A stretch of DNA of 38,876 nucleotides from a virus. Shown in pieces: positions 16,945-24,672 of the stretch (the first letter of the stretch is position 1; every line of letters starts with the position of its first letter). The stretch spans positions 1 through 38,876 of IMG/VR virus record IMGVR_UViG_3300045970_000259; one strand, written 5' to 3'. The translations under genes and the position numbers were made by a program. Under the pieces are notes generated by a model. That model searched no databases. It saw only the letters and a list, made by a program, of their open reading frames with translations, and was not told the origin of the DNA.

Positions 16945-18588
16945 TCAGATTTCCTTGGTGCGAGACGTTACGATTAGGCCATCTGCGTCGCGCTTCGTAA
17001 TCGTTGTTTCGGTGGCGCGCGCTTTGCGCGCCTTCGGTTCCGGCGGCGCGTCAATCTTGGCCGCGATATTGGCCTGCAGTGTGTATGTCGCAGGCTCTGC
17101 CGCCTGCACAGTGATGGCGCCTTGATTGATCACGATGTCCGGCTGCGAAACGTTGACGACAACCGGCGTTTCAGCAATCGCCGTCGCAAGCCGCGCCATG
17201 TCCGACGCCGTCGCCGGCTTGTCTTCCGGATCGGCGGGTTCAGCGGGCTCAACAGGATCGGCCGGTTCAGGCGCCGCAGGAGCGGCAGGCGCAGCCGGCG
17301 CGGTCTGCTGCTCGGCCAGTTCGTCAAGGTCTGGATCAGGCGGCAAGTTCTCCAGCCGCCGCACTTCCGACGGCCGCATCCATGCCGGCTCTCCCGCGCG
17401 CCCCAGCGCGATCCGGTAGGATTCGTTGCGCGACTTCATGTCGCCACGCTCCAGGCCGGCGGTGTTGAACTCACAAAAGCGCGCCGCGGTGCGGAAGATC
17501 TTGCGGTTGATCTCCTGCTCGAACTTCACCAAATGGCGCTGCAGCGTGTATTTGACGAAGGCGATGGACATCTGCTCGACGCCCGAGCCCCAACTCGTCG
17601 TTTTCTCGGTGTGGCCGACCATCCATGGCGGAACGCCGAAAATGCGGCAAATGTCCTCGACCTGAAACTTACGCGTTTCCAGCAACTGCGCGTCGTTGGC
17701 GGTCAGCGTGATCGGCTGTACCTTGAGCCCGCCGGTCAGGATCGCCGGCTTCCACGACTGCGCCGCGCCCTTGTACCGCTCCTCCCACTGCGACCGCAGC
17801 GAGTCCACCGTGCCGACCGACAGGTTGGCGGCGTCGGTCGTCAGCACGAAGTCCGGCCGCGCCGAGTTCTTGAAGAACGCGGCCATGTACTCATCCGCGC
17901 TCATGGCGACGCTGCCCGACGTCCGCAATGCGCTGGTGATCTGCGGCAAGCCGCGCAGGCCGTTAAAGCCGGGACCAGGGACATGGATCATGTCGTCTTG
18001 ATCCAGATCAACCGATGGCAGGCCGCCCTCGGTCTGCGACAACTGCGCCGACACCTTGTAGCGCAGCCGGTCATTGATCCGTCGCACCTGAACCGTGGCC
18101 GGGTGCAGCGGCTCGAAGCCGGCGATGACCGGCGAAGTCTTCGACCGGCGATGGATGCGCCAGAACGAATCACCCAGAAGCAGCAGCGACCCAGTCGAAT
18201 ACTCCCACGCCGCGGCTGCCGGCCAGCAGGAAAAGAATTCCTCGTTGAGCATCCACCATTCGTCTGGCGTGATGCGCTCGCGCGTGCCGTCCTGGCCGCG
18301 TCGGTACATCGTCAACGGAATCGACGCCAGCGCGCCGCCGATCAGCGAAATGCAGGCGTACACGGCCGAGATGTTCATCGCCGTGCGCTCGGTCACGACG
18401 CCAGAAGATGCAGTCTGCCCGCCCTTCACCCACTCGGCGAAATCGGAGAATGACAGGCCGGTCTGATCCAGCGCCTTCGGCGTCTGCTTGGCAGCCGCGC
18501 GCTCATAGTTCCACGCCGCCAGCACAACCGAGCCGGGAACCTTGGCGCGCTCCTGCGCCTGCGCGAACCGCTGGGCGTATTCACTCAT
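16945..18588 (-). CDS. Portal protein, HK97 type
   Basis: A 547-residue portal forming the dodecameric DNA gate. Recognisable parts: SAVYACISLIGGALASIPL at about 74-92, then WWMLNEEF, LLLLGDSFWRIHR, GLRGLPQITSALR, and the late VEDICRIFGVPPWMVGH with TTSWGSGVEQMSIAFVKYTL, all characteristic of PF04860. After about residue 430 a Pro/Ala/Glu-rich linker (APAAPAAPEPADPVEPAEPA) leads to a beta-containing tail, longer than the HK97 portal. The terminase start region overlaps at 18585 by ATGA. The protease gene is not immediately next to it because virion and HNH genes intervene. Confidence 0.95.
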   Translation of the reverse strand: MSEYAQRFAQAQERAKVPGSVVLAAWNYERAAAKQTPKALDQTGLSFSDFAEWVKGGQTASSGVVTERTAMNISAVYACISLIGGALASIPLTMYRRGQDGTRERITPDEWWMLNEEFFSCWPAAAAWEYSTGSLLLLGDSFWRIHRRSKTSPVIAGFEPLHPATVQVRRINDRLRYKVSAQLSQTEGGLPSVDLDQDDMIHVPGPGFNGLRGLPQITSALRTSGSVAMSADEYMAAFFKNSARPDFVLTTDAANLSVGTVDSLRSQWEERYKGAAQSWKPAILTGGLKVQPITLTANDAQLLETRKFQVEDICRIFGVPPWMVGHTEKTTSWGSGVEQMSIAFVKYTLQRHLVKFEQEINRKIFRTAARFCEFNTAGLERGDMKSRNESYRIALGRAGEPAWMRPSEVRRLENLPPDPDLDELAEQQTAPAAPAAPAAPEPADPVEPAEPADPEDKPATASDMARLATAIAETPVVVNVSQPDIVINQGAITVQAAEPATYTLQANIAAKIDAPPEPKARKARATETTITKRDADGLIVTSRTKEI

Positions 18589-20105
18589 AGCAGCACGATC
18601 CCCGGTTCCATTGCGACTGCGCTGGCAACCGATGTCGCCGCGCCCATTGCCATCGCCAACGCCACCATGCCGTCAATGCGGCCGGTCGCCTTCGTTTTGT
18701 CCAACTTCCGATTCCCCGCCGGATCGCGCGACGCAATCGCGTTCGACGCGCACCATGACAGCACCGGATGCCCGCCGTGCAGCACGCGGCCGGACGCCAA
18801 CTCCGCCTCGACCGTATCCAGCGCCGGACTCATATCCTTGAAGCCTTGGCCGAACGGATGCAGCGGCAGATCGAGGCTGCACCGCTCAAGCGCCTTCTTC
18901 ATCACGTCGATCCGCCAGCGGTCATACGCCACCATGCGCAAGTCGCAATCGCCCGCGATCTCGCCCAGGCGCTCGGCGATGAAGGCGTAATCCACGCTGG
19001 CCCCCGGCGTCGTTTCCAGGTGGCCTTGCTGCTGCCACAAGTCATACGGCGCCCGGTCCCGCCGTGCGCGGTCGATCAGCGCTTGCGCTGGCGCCCAGAA
19101 ATACGGCTTGACGTGCCAGTACCCGTCGGCATCTTTCGCCACCAACACCAGCGCCGTCAGATCCTGCCGCGCCGACAAGTCGAGGCCGGCAAACACAGGA
19201 TTCGACTCGAACGCTTCCGGCAGTGGGTCGCCGCCGTTCTGTTCCCAGATCGCGCGCGGAATGAACGGCGACACCTGACTGATTCGCTGGTTTAGGATCA
19301 AGTTCCTGAAGTTCGACTCCCGACTCGGCATCCGCCGCGCGCTCTCGGCCTGCTGCCTCACCTCGTCCGCGTTCAGGAAGTCCCCATACGCCGGATTCGC
19401 CGCTTTCCACGCCGGCTCTTCAAACGGGTTAAGATCCTCGGGCGCCGAGTACAGGTACAGTTTCGTCAACGGATCTGCGCCCGTCGCCGCGTCGTCGATC
19501 AGCACCGACAGCAAATCCGCATCGGTCGGCGCCTGCGTCGAGATCACCACCGACAACGGCGCCTCTTGTGCTCCGCTCGCCGTCTCCAACGCTTCGTACA
19601 GCTCGCTGCGCGCGCCGCGCACCTGGCCTAGTTCGTCATGCACCGTGAACACCGGAGACAAGCCATACGCTGTACTCGCGTCCGCAGACAGCGCCCGATA
19701 CAACGTGCCCAGTTCAGGACAGTGCAACTGCTTGGCGGTATCACGCACCACGACGAACGCGTTAAGGTCCGGCGAGAGACGCACCATCTTGGCCGCCAAC
19801 GCAAACAAAATTGAAGCTTGATCTCTGCTCTGCGCCGCACTGAACAGTTGCGAATTTTCACGCGCGCGTGGTCCGCATAGGTGCAGCAGAAGTAAGCAGG
19901 CCGCAAGCGCCGTCTTGCCGTTCTTGCGCCCAAAACTGACGATGGCCCGCCGCGTCGGCGTGTCGTAAATCCCTCGAATCACCTTGCGTTGCCACGGCCG
20001 CAACACAATCGGCCTCCCGACGTGCGCGCCCTCGGGAACCCGCAGGTGCTTCTCAATCCAGCGAATCGACTCCAGGCCGACCGACTTTACCCGGCGCTCT
20101 GCCAT
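18585..20105 (-). CDS. Terminase large subunit
   Basis: A 506-residue packaging motor of the Terminase_1 (HK97/phiE125) type. The ATPase has a Walker-A-like SFGRKNGKTA (about 58-67) and a Walker-B-like FTVHDELGQ with Asp-Glu. The nuclease domain has GLDLSARQDLTALVLV (RNase-H-like first Asp) and MVAYDRWRIDVMKKALE near the end. It cuts concatemeric DNA and pumps it through the portal. Its start lies inside the small subunit gene by 19 bases, and the portal overlaps its end by ATGA. Together with the HNH gene upstream this suggests cos-type packaging, as in HK97; no cos site was identified. Confidence 0.95.
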   Translation of the reverse strand: MAERRVKSVGLESIRWIEKHLRVPEGAHVGRPIVLRPWQRKVIRGIYDTPTRRAIVSFGRKNGKTALAACLLLLHLCGPRARENSQLFSAAQSRDQASILFALAAKMVRLSPDLNAFVVVRDTAKQLHCPELGTLYRALSADASTAYGLSPVFTVHDELGQVRGARSELYEALETASGAQEAPLSVVISTQAPTDADLLSVLIDDAATGADPLTKLYLYSAPEDLNPFEEPAWKAANPAYGDFLNADEVRQQAESARRMPSRESNFRNLILNQRISQVSPFIPRAIWEQNGGDPLPEAFESNPVFAGLDLSARQDLTALVLVAKDADGYWHVKPYFWAPAQALIDRARRDRAPYDLWQQQGHLETTPGASVDYAFIAERLGEIAGDCDLRMVAYDRWRIDVMKKALERCSLDLPLHPFGQGFKDMSPALDTVEAELASGRVLHGGHPVLSWCASNAIASRDPAGNRKLDKTKATGRIDGMVALAMAMGAATSVASAVAMEPGIVLL

Positions 20106-20509
20106 GGCCTCTTTGCGGCAGCGACGCTTGCCTTCGCCTTCGTTTCAGCCCGCGCCGACGTGGTCCGGCTGGACGGACACAGCCGCAACTTGACGGCCAT
20201 TTGCGCCATCGCCGACGCCTGCGAGGTCAGGATCGTCGCTGCCGGGTGCGGGCGGCTGCGACCACTCGCGGCGTCCACAATCGTGATCCCGTCGCGCTTC
20301 ATCTCGTCCGCGGCCATCGTGTAGAACGCACTGGCAATGCAGTAGGAACGCAGTAAATGCGCGTCTGAAGGCCGGAAAAAGTCGGCAGGAAGTGAATCAA
20401 CGATGGCAATCCAATGCTCACGCTCCGCTGCCGATAAATCGGCCGGCGCCGTCAGTCTCGCACCCGTGGCGCGGACAACGTTCATGCCAGCGGCGGACGT
20501 CCTGGCCAT
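20087..20509 (-). CDS. Terminase small subunit, P27 family
   Basis: A 140-residue DNA-recognition subunit. The pattern APADLSAAEREHWIAIVDSL, then RPSDAHLLRSYCIASAFY and a Ser/Ala-rich tail is that of the P27 (PF05119) family. It is expected to bind the packaging site and recruit the large subunit. It precedes the large subunit gene with a 19-base overlap. An 87-base gap separates it from the HNH gene. Length is normal. Confidence 0.9.
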   Translation of the reverse strand: MARTSAAGMNVVRATGARLTAPADLSAAEREHWIAIVDSLPADFFRPSDAHLLRSYCIASAFYTMAADEMKRDGITIVDAASGRSRPHPAATILTSQASAMAQMAVKLRLCPSSRTTSARAETKAKASVAAAKRPWQSAG

Positions 20510-20596
20510 CTATACCCCCAAACCTATCAAGTTAGCGTTTCGACGGATACCCATCGGATTCCAGCCAAAGCGCCTAGACTTTCGACCCGCCCCCAC

Positions 20597-20908
20597 CTAT
20601 CGATTCCAGTGGTGGCTCGGGTCGAGCGGCGCGCCTGATGCATCGCACCCATAGCGCACGCGCTGCCCTAGATCCTGCCGTGTCTTGAGTTCGTGGCACG
20701 GCTTGCACAGCCCTTGCATGTTGGCATCGCTGTAGTCGCCGCCATTGGTGAGCGCTACAACGTGATCCAGCACTGTTGCCACGCTCACTCGACCATCACG
20801 CTGGCACAGTACGCACAAAGGATTTGCCCGCAGCAGTCTCGACCGCAGTGCCTGCAGTTTCCTGCCTGCGATGCGTTTGTCTGCCGACCCTGCTTTTCGT
20901 GCGGGCAT
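20597..20908 (-). CDS. HNH endonuclease of the packaging module
   Basis: A 103-residue HNH nuclease with zinc ligands Cys32/Cys35 and Cys68/Cys71, catalytic Asp48-His49 (VLDHVVALTNGG) and His72. Proteins of this kind (HK97 gp74-like) assist the terminase in DNA cleavage and lie beside the small subunit, as here. I chose ATG 20908 (MPARKAGSAD). The frame can be extended to TTG 20989, but that puts coding sequence through a promoter and a terminator. A drawback is that ATG 20908 has no ribosome-binding site, since the T-run of the hairpin directly precedes it. Confidence 0.85.
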   Translation of the reverse strand: MPARKAGSADKRIAGRKLQALRSRLLRANPLCVLCQRDGRVSVATVLDHVVALTNGGDYSDANMQGLCKPCHELKTRQDLGQRVRYGCDASGAPLDPSHHWNR

Positions 20909-20932
20909 AAAAAAAGCCGCTTGTGGCGGCTT
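20909..20932 (-). terminator. Intrinsic terminator shortly downstream of the late promoter
   Basis: On the minus strand a perfect 7-bp stem, AAGCCGC and GCGGCTT, is closed by CACAA and followed by at least five further T. RNA started at the promoter of 20989-20961 would reach it after about 20 bases. In lambda the late promoter pR' is also followed by a terminator that only the Q-modified polymerase passes. Confidence 0.82.
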
Positions 20933-20960
20933 GGTTTTCGGGACGGACTGTCCCGGTGCA

Positions 20961-20989
20961 ATAATCCACGGTTCTAACGTGGATGTCAA
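20961..20989 (-). promoter_or_regulatory. Candidate late promoter with dyad in the spacer
   Basis: On the minus strand TTGACA (20989-20984) is followed by a 17-base spacer and GATTAT (20966-20961). An inverted repeat, ATCCACG and CGTGGAT with a 7-base loop (20964-20984), nearly fills the spacer and could bind a regulator. It lies over the stop codon of the Q-like gene and just before the head genes, so it is the natural start of the late operon. Confidence 0.72.
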
Positions 20990-21375
20990 TAGGTAGAGAT
21001 TAAATCGCCAAAATGCCTACATGCTGTGTCCAACGCATCCCTGTTCTGCCTATCCCGATCAGCAAAGTGCTTGATTAGAATGATGCGATGCACAACAGGC
21101 AGCAGCATCAGCAAATCGTCGGTGCGTATGCACGCCTGCTCGTCGATGTCATCCGAACGCTCTTCGGGTGCTCCTTCATCTCCCCAACCTGCATCACGCG
21201 CATCGCCCAGTGGGCGCCAGTAGGTAAAGGCAGGAGGAGGCGGCACGTCCAGATTGGGTATGGCGTTGATACGCGTCCACCTACCCCAATCCCATAGGCT
21301 GCGCTTCAGAGCCTTTAGCCATGCGTCCTGGTATGCCGAGTCATCCTCATAGACGATAGCGCTATGGCGGCTCAT
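20986..21375 (-). CDS. Q-like late transcription regulator (candidate antiterminator)
   Basis: A 129-residue protein (MSRHSAIVYEDDSAYQDAWL). The Trp motif LWDWGRWTR near residue 30 and a C-terminal helical part (LLMLLPVVHRIILIKHFADR, then ALDTACRHFGDLISTY) recall phage Q/ArpU-type late regulators, whose last helices resemble a sigma-region-4 type HTH. It is the last gene before the candidate late promoter, the same position as Q in lambda. Function is inferred from place and motif pattern. No zinc cysteines or membrane segments are present. The start overlaps the upstream stop. Confidence 0.6.
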   Translation of the reverse strand: MSRHSAIVYEDDSAYQDAWLKALKRSLWDWGRWTRINAIPNLDVPPPPAFTYWRPLGDARDAGWGDEGAPEERSDDIDEQACIRTDDLLMLLPVVHRIILIKHFADRDRQNRDALDTACRHFGDLISTY

Positions 21376-21611
21376 TCAACGCGCCCGTTGGCCTGCTTCC
21401 TCTGCCACTCATGCTCCCACTCACGTTCGCACTCAGTCCCCTCGCACCAACGCAAGCCAGGGTCGATCAGCTCCATGCAGTAGTAGCAGATGCCCCGTGC
21501 GATCGGCCCAGGTGGCTTGCGCAGTCGAAGCGCTTCCTGCAGCTCATGCTCGCACTCGTCATCGGCACGGTCGCAGACGTCACTCATGATGCTGCCGACA
21601 AATGCCGACAC
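21372..21611 (-). CDS. Small zinc-binding protein (zinc-ribbon-like)
   Basis: A 79-residue acidic protein when read from GTG 21611, which has a GGCGGGG ribosome-binding site; ATG 21587 (MSDVCDRADD) is an alternative giving 71 residues. The C-terminal half holds CYYCMELIDPGLRWC and then C, four cysteines spaced like a small zinc ribbon, followed by EREWEHEWQRKQ. It resembles phage DksA/TraR-like or DUF2116-like zinc proteins but is too short to assign. It sits directly upstream of the Q-like gene and may help late transcription, which is speculative. Confidence 0.65.
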   Translation of the reverse strand: MSAFVGSIMSDVCDRADDECEHELQEALRLRKPPGPIARGICYYCMELIDPGLRWCEGTECEREWEHEWQRKQANGRVE

Positions 21612-21773
21612 CTATGTCCCCGCCTGAAAGCCACGCCAGGCGTGGGTTTGATCTATATATGACTACACTCTCTCTCTCTCTTATATATACTTTCCACATG
21701 GGGGAATTAAAGGGAGTGCAACTCCCTGCCGTTTTGTCGGCATTAAGGCTGCAACCCGCGCCAGTGCTGGGTT
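21612..21773. other. Intergenic region with CT repeat, AT-rich tracts and hairpins
   Basis: This 162-base gap separates the primase-helicase gene from the late-regulator genes. It holds a (CT)7 tract (21668-21681) between two TATATA-rich segments that could supply minus-strand -10 elements. A hairpin with arms AGGGAGT and ACTCCCT (21711-21727), followed on the minus strand by TTTAATT, may be a weak terminator after the helicase gene. A tight inverted repeat CCACGCC/GGCGTGG lies near 21631-21645. No -35 box could be paired with confidence. Confidence 0.5.
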
Positions 21774-24035
21774 TTAGACGGGGACAGGGTTGTCGGCGTT
21801 GTCGGCGGGAATGATCCATGCTTTGCGCGCAGAGCCGCGCCCAGAGGTGGAGGGAAATTCAACCCTGACGATGTCGGCAGTGAATGCGAGCGAGTTCAGA
21901 ACATTCACCTGGCCTCGCATGTCGAGTGCCCGGAAGCGTCGCGAAAGCTTGGATAGGTCACGCTCGGTCAATCCTTTGGGAGCCCTGCTGATCAACGCCA
22001 GCACCTGATTCTTTATGCCCTCGAACTCGGAGTCGGCCACCGACGTCTTCAGCCGATCAACAGTTCGAATGGCGTTGTGCCGGACGTAGTCGATCGCCCA
22101 GGAGGCTGCGTCGCCGCTGATGGCCGACTCTCCGTTGCCAAGGGCCACGATCAACCCAAGGCGCATAGCCATCTCGCACGTGCGGCCGAACATCTCGGCC
22201 AGTCCATCCTCGTCGTGAGTGTCCATCAACCTAAGACAGTCGATCTCGAAGGCGGCATAGGCGGCTGCGGCTGCTGCCGTGAACGGGATTACTCGAGCAT
22301 TGGCGGAAACTCCCGGCAGGGGCGAAGCGTCAATCAGGTTGGCCGTCTTCTGCGCCTCGGTGGAAAAGTCGATGATCTTCCCGGGAACGGCCAAGGGCGG
22401 CACGTGCTGGCCGGCCTGGCGTCCGATGTCGGACTCGACAATCAGGAAGCGGTTGAGGAATCCGTCGCGCGCCGCGGCGCTGCCGATTGTGTCGAAGAAG
22501 GTGTCCGGCGTGGTCATAGCCAGCAAGGTAAGGGCCGGATTGATGACCGACTTCTCGGCGATCTTGTCGGCGTCCTGGTCGGACATGCCGAACGTGCTGT
22601 AACCCTGCGGGCGTAGCGTGCCATCGCAGCGCGCCCACACCTCCATCAATGAGCGCAGCGTGCTGGCCGCCCGGGCGCCGTGCTTGATGCTGGCCGCCTC
22701 GAGCACCTTGCCAAACTCGTCGATGATTGCCACATGCACGGGCTGCCGATGCAGGCTGGATAGCAAACCAGAGTCTGACGTGTAGCCGGCAGGGCCAATC
22801 AGGCGCTGCAGTTGGCAGGCGTCGAGCAAGGCCTCCAGCGCCCACTTGCCGTGCTCCTTGCCGCTGGCGCTCTTGCCGATGTTGAGCAGGTACAGGCTCG
22901 ACCAGTTGCGCTGCGTAGTGACGTAGCGCCGGCCGAACAACACAGAACCAAAGGCGATGGCCGTCTGCGTGGCAAAGACCGGCTGCAGTTTACGGCTGGT
23001 GGCGTTAACCCAGTCCTCTACTTGGCCCAACATGCCGGGCAAATGTAAATCCGGCATGGGCTCGGGTTCGGCGGCTGCCTGCGTTGTGATGACGGCAGGC
23101 GCGGCGATCGGATCAGGCAAGGACGGCGCCGTGCTGGCCAGCGGGTTGACCCAACCAACTTGCTGCGCGGCAAAGAAGATGGTTTCGAAGTGCAGGGCGT
23201 TGGGCTTGAGCGAGCTCCAGACGCGCGTCTGTTCGGCAGGGTCGTACTTGTCCGACCGTTGCGACCACTCGTCCCACAGCATGAAACCAGACTGTCCCAG
23301 CAGTTTCAGCGCATGGCCGAATCGAACCCATGTGTCCCGGTCATCGGCTGGAAGATAGGCCAAGGCCGAGCGCAGCTCGTCGATCTGGGCCGGCGTGGCA
23401 TGACGCGTTGCCGCAGCAACGCCGGGCGTGCCCGGGCGGTTGTCCATGCCGCGCAGCCAGTCGGGAAGCGGCGATGGAATCGCGCCCTCGATCGGCGAGC
23501 TGGACGCCTCGAAGGCGTAAGCGCCGCCCTTCACGTGGCTGGACGGCTCCAGCAGGATGTAGCCGTTAAGCTTCAGGTCGATGCCGGGGCCGAGCTTGCC
23601 GGGCAGGTTGGTGCCGACCGGGGCAGAAAACACCCGGTGCTCCCCTCCCCCGCCCGTGAACTGCATCACGTCAGAGACTAGCGGCCCGTGCTCGGACTCT
23701 ATCTGCTCGATCGTATCCAGGCCGCCGTTACGCGGATCGATGTCGACTGCGGCCAGCTTCGAGGCTTGCAAAAATACGCCGATGTTGGCCTTCGGGTACC
23801 GCGTCCACCAGCGACGCAGGATCGCCGGGTCAGAACTCGCAGAATTCTGACCCGCGGGCGCAAGCGCCGTGATTGGGTGCTTGTTGGGCGAAGTGCAGTC
23901 CGAACCACACGCGCATTTGCCATTTTCTGCCCACCATACAGGGATCAACTTCCAATCCAACGCCGCGTACTTCAGCGCGAACTCGAGCGGAGAATTCGGC
24001 TCGGGCTTGGCGTCTGAAATCGGGACGATATTCAC
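21774..24035 (-). CDS. Primase-polymerase / helicase fusion (Prim-Pol + DUF3987)
   Basis: A 754-residue replication protein, started at GTG 24035 because it overlaps the nuclease stop as GTGA. The longer reading to 24125 shadows the nuclease. The N-terminal archaeo-eukaryotic-type Prim-Pol domain has catalytic Asp98 and Asp100 (VDIDPRNGG) and His133 (GGGGEHRVF). A PriCT-like segment follows at about 220-290 (DDRDTWVRFGHALKLLG). The C-terminal part is a DUF3987-type helicase with a Walker A (GKSASGKE, about 387-394) and Walker B (VAIIDE, about 435-440). It probably starts and drives phage replication, and no separate helicase or DnaC-like loader is seen. It is followed by the 162-base regulatory gap. 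Confidence 0.9.
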   Translation of the reverse strand: MNIVPISDAKPEPNSPLEFALKYAALDWKLIPVWWAENGKCACGSDCTSPNKHPITALAPAGQNSASSDPAILRRWWTRYPKANIGVFLQASKLAAVDIDPRNGGLDTIEQIESEHGPLVSDVMQFTGGGGEHRVFSAPVGTNLPGKLGPGIDLKLNGYILLEPSSHVKGGAYAFEASSSPIEGAIPSPLPDWLRGMDNRPGTPGVAAATRHATPAQIDELRSALAYLPADDRDTWVRFGHALKLLGQSGFMLWDEWSQRSDKYDPAEQTRVWSSLKPNALHFETIFFAAQQVGWVNPLASTAPSLPDPIAAPAVITTQAAAEPEPMPDLHLPGMLGQVEDWVNATSRKLQPVFATQTAIAFGSVLFGRRYVTTQRNWSSLYLLNIGKSASGKEHGKWALEALLDACQLQRLIGPAGYTSDSGLLSSLHRQPVHVAIIDEFGKVLEAASIKHGARAASTLRSLMEVWARCDGTLRPQGYSTFGMSDQDADKIAEKSVINPALTLLAMTTPDTFFDTIGSAAARDGFLNRFLIVESDIGRQAGQHVPPLAVPGKIIDFSTEAQKTANLIDASPLPGVSANARVIPFTAAAAAAYAAFEIDCLRLMDTHDEDGLAEMFGRTCEMAMRLGLIVALGNGESAISGDAASWAIDYVRHNAIRTVDRLKTSVADSEFEGIKNQVLALISRAPKGLTERDLSKLSRRFRALDMRGQVNVLNSLAFTADIVRVEFPSTSGRGSARKAWIIPADNADNPVPV

Positions 24036-24358
24036 GCCGCCGCCCTCATATTCAGCGCCAGCACGGCCAGTCGTGCAGCCTCGCCTGACTTCACCATCGT
24101 GCCGCTGAAGCGCAAAACCGCCCATCCATTCATCAATGCGGTGTTGTACTTCTGCAGATCGGCCTCAAAGCCGCTGCCTCGGGTATGGCGCCCACCGGAC
24201 CAAGTGCCCCCCTCCACCTCGATGGCAACCATCAGATCCGGCCATGCGAAGTCAAACCTCCAGCGGCGCGGCTTAGCGAACACGTACTCGCGCTGGGCCT
24301 CAGGGAGCCTGAGCGCGCGCAGCTGCACGGCGAACTGCTCCTCGAGGGCGCTAGGCAT
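24032..24358 (-). CDS. PD-(D/E)XK endonuclease, Vsr/DUF559-like
   Basis: A 108-residue nuclease (MPSALEEQFAVQLRALRLPE). The core RFDFAWPDLMVAIEVEGG supplies the D-x(n)-ExE active site of the restriction-endonuclease fold, and FEADLQKYNTALMNGWAVLR continues in the style of Vsr/DUF559 proteins. Such small nucleases often accompany replication genes and might process branched DNA or nicks. It lies between the ribbon-helix-helix gene and the primase. An inverted-repeat element (24364-24424) precedes its start and covers the G-rich ribosome-binding site. Confidence 0.8.
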   Translation of the reverse strand: MPSALEEQFAVQLRALRLPEAQREYVFAKPRRWRFDFAWPDLMVAIEVEGGTWSGGRHTRGSGFEADLQKYNTALMNGWAVLRFSGTMVKSGEAARLAVLALNMRAAA

Positions 24359-24363
24359 AGAAC

Positions 24364-24424
24364 CCCCGTCCGCGAACGCTGAGTGGGAGGAGGAGCCCCA
24401 GCGGCTGTTGGAGTGCGGACGGGG
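24364..24424 (-). repeat. Nested inverted repeat upstream of nuclease gene
   Basis: An exact 10-bp inverted repeat (CCCCGTCCGC at 24364-24373, GCGGACGGGG at 24415-24424) encloses a second one (CGCTG at 24377-24381, CAGCG at 24399-24403) with a GGG/CCC pairing inside. It fills the gap between the ribbon-helix-helix and nuclease genes. In minus-strand RNA the outer stem would include the G-run just before the nuclease ATG, so it could gate translation. It could also be a protein-binding DNA site. Confidence 0.7.
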
Positions 24425-24430
24425 AGGAAA

Positions 24431-24670
24431 TCATTGCGGTCTGTGCGGTGGCGCGCATTGGTCAGCGCGACCCTTGTCCGACGTGCTCGGATTGACTCCG
24501 GCGGTGCGACAGATTGCAATGGCCTCATGGAGACGCCTGTCCGACCAGTCCTTGAGCAAGTAGCGCAACACGTCGGTGCGGCCTTTTCCTGTCGCCGAGC
24601 AATAGCCATCCAGCACGCTCACCTCCTCTATCGGCAACTCAAAGCGAATCTCGGTTCTGTCGGCGGCCAT
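24431..24670 (-). CDS. Ribbon-helix-helix (CopG/Arc-like) DNA-binding protein
   Basis: A 79-residue protein (MAADRTEIRFELPIEEVSVL). A beta strand (TEIRFELP) followed by two helices (EEVSVLDGYC and GRTDVLRYLLKDWSDRRLHE) is the ribbon-helix-helix pattern. It lies directly behind the Cro-like gene in the right early operon, where lambda has cII and P22 other regulators, so a transcriptional or replication-control role is likely. The last 25 residues are polar and probably flexible. The target site is unknown. Confidence 0.7.
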   Translation of the reverse strand: MAADRTEIRFELPIEEVSVLDGYCSATGKGRTDVLRYLLKDWSDRRLHEAIAICRTAGVNPSTSDKGRADQCAPPHRPQ

Positions 24671-24672
24671 GG

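Noticed and set aside
20510-20596. cos site in the gap between terminase small subunit and HNH
   Set aside because: HK97-like phages have cos near here, but I saw no convincing cohesive-end repeat pattern that could be placed from sequence alone.
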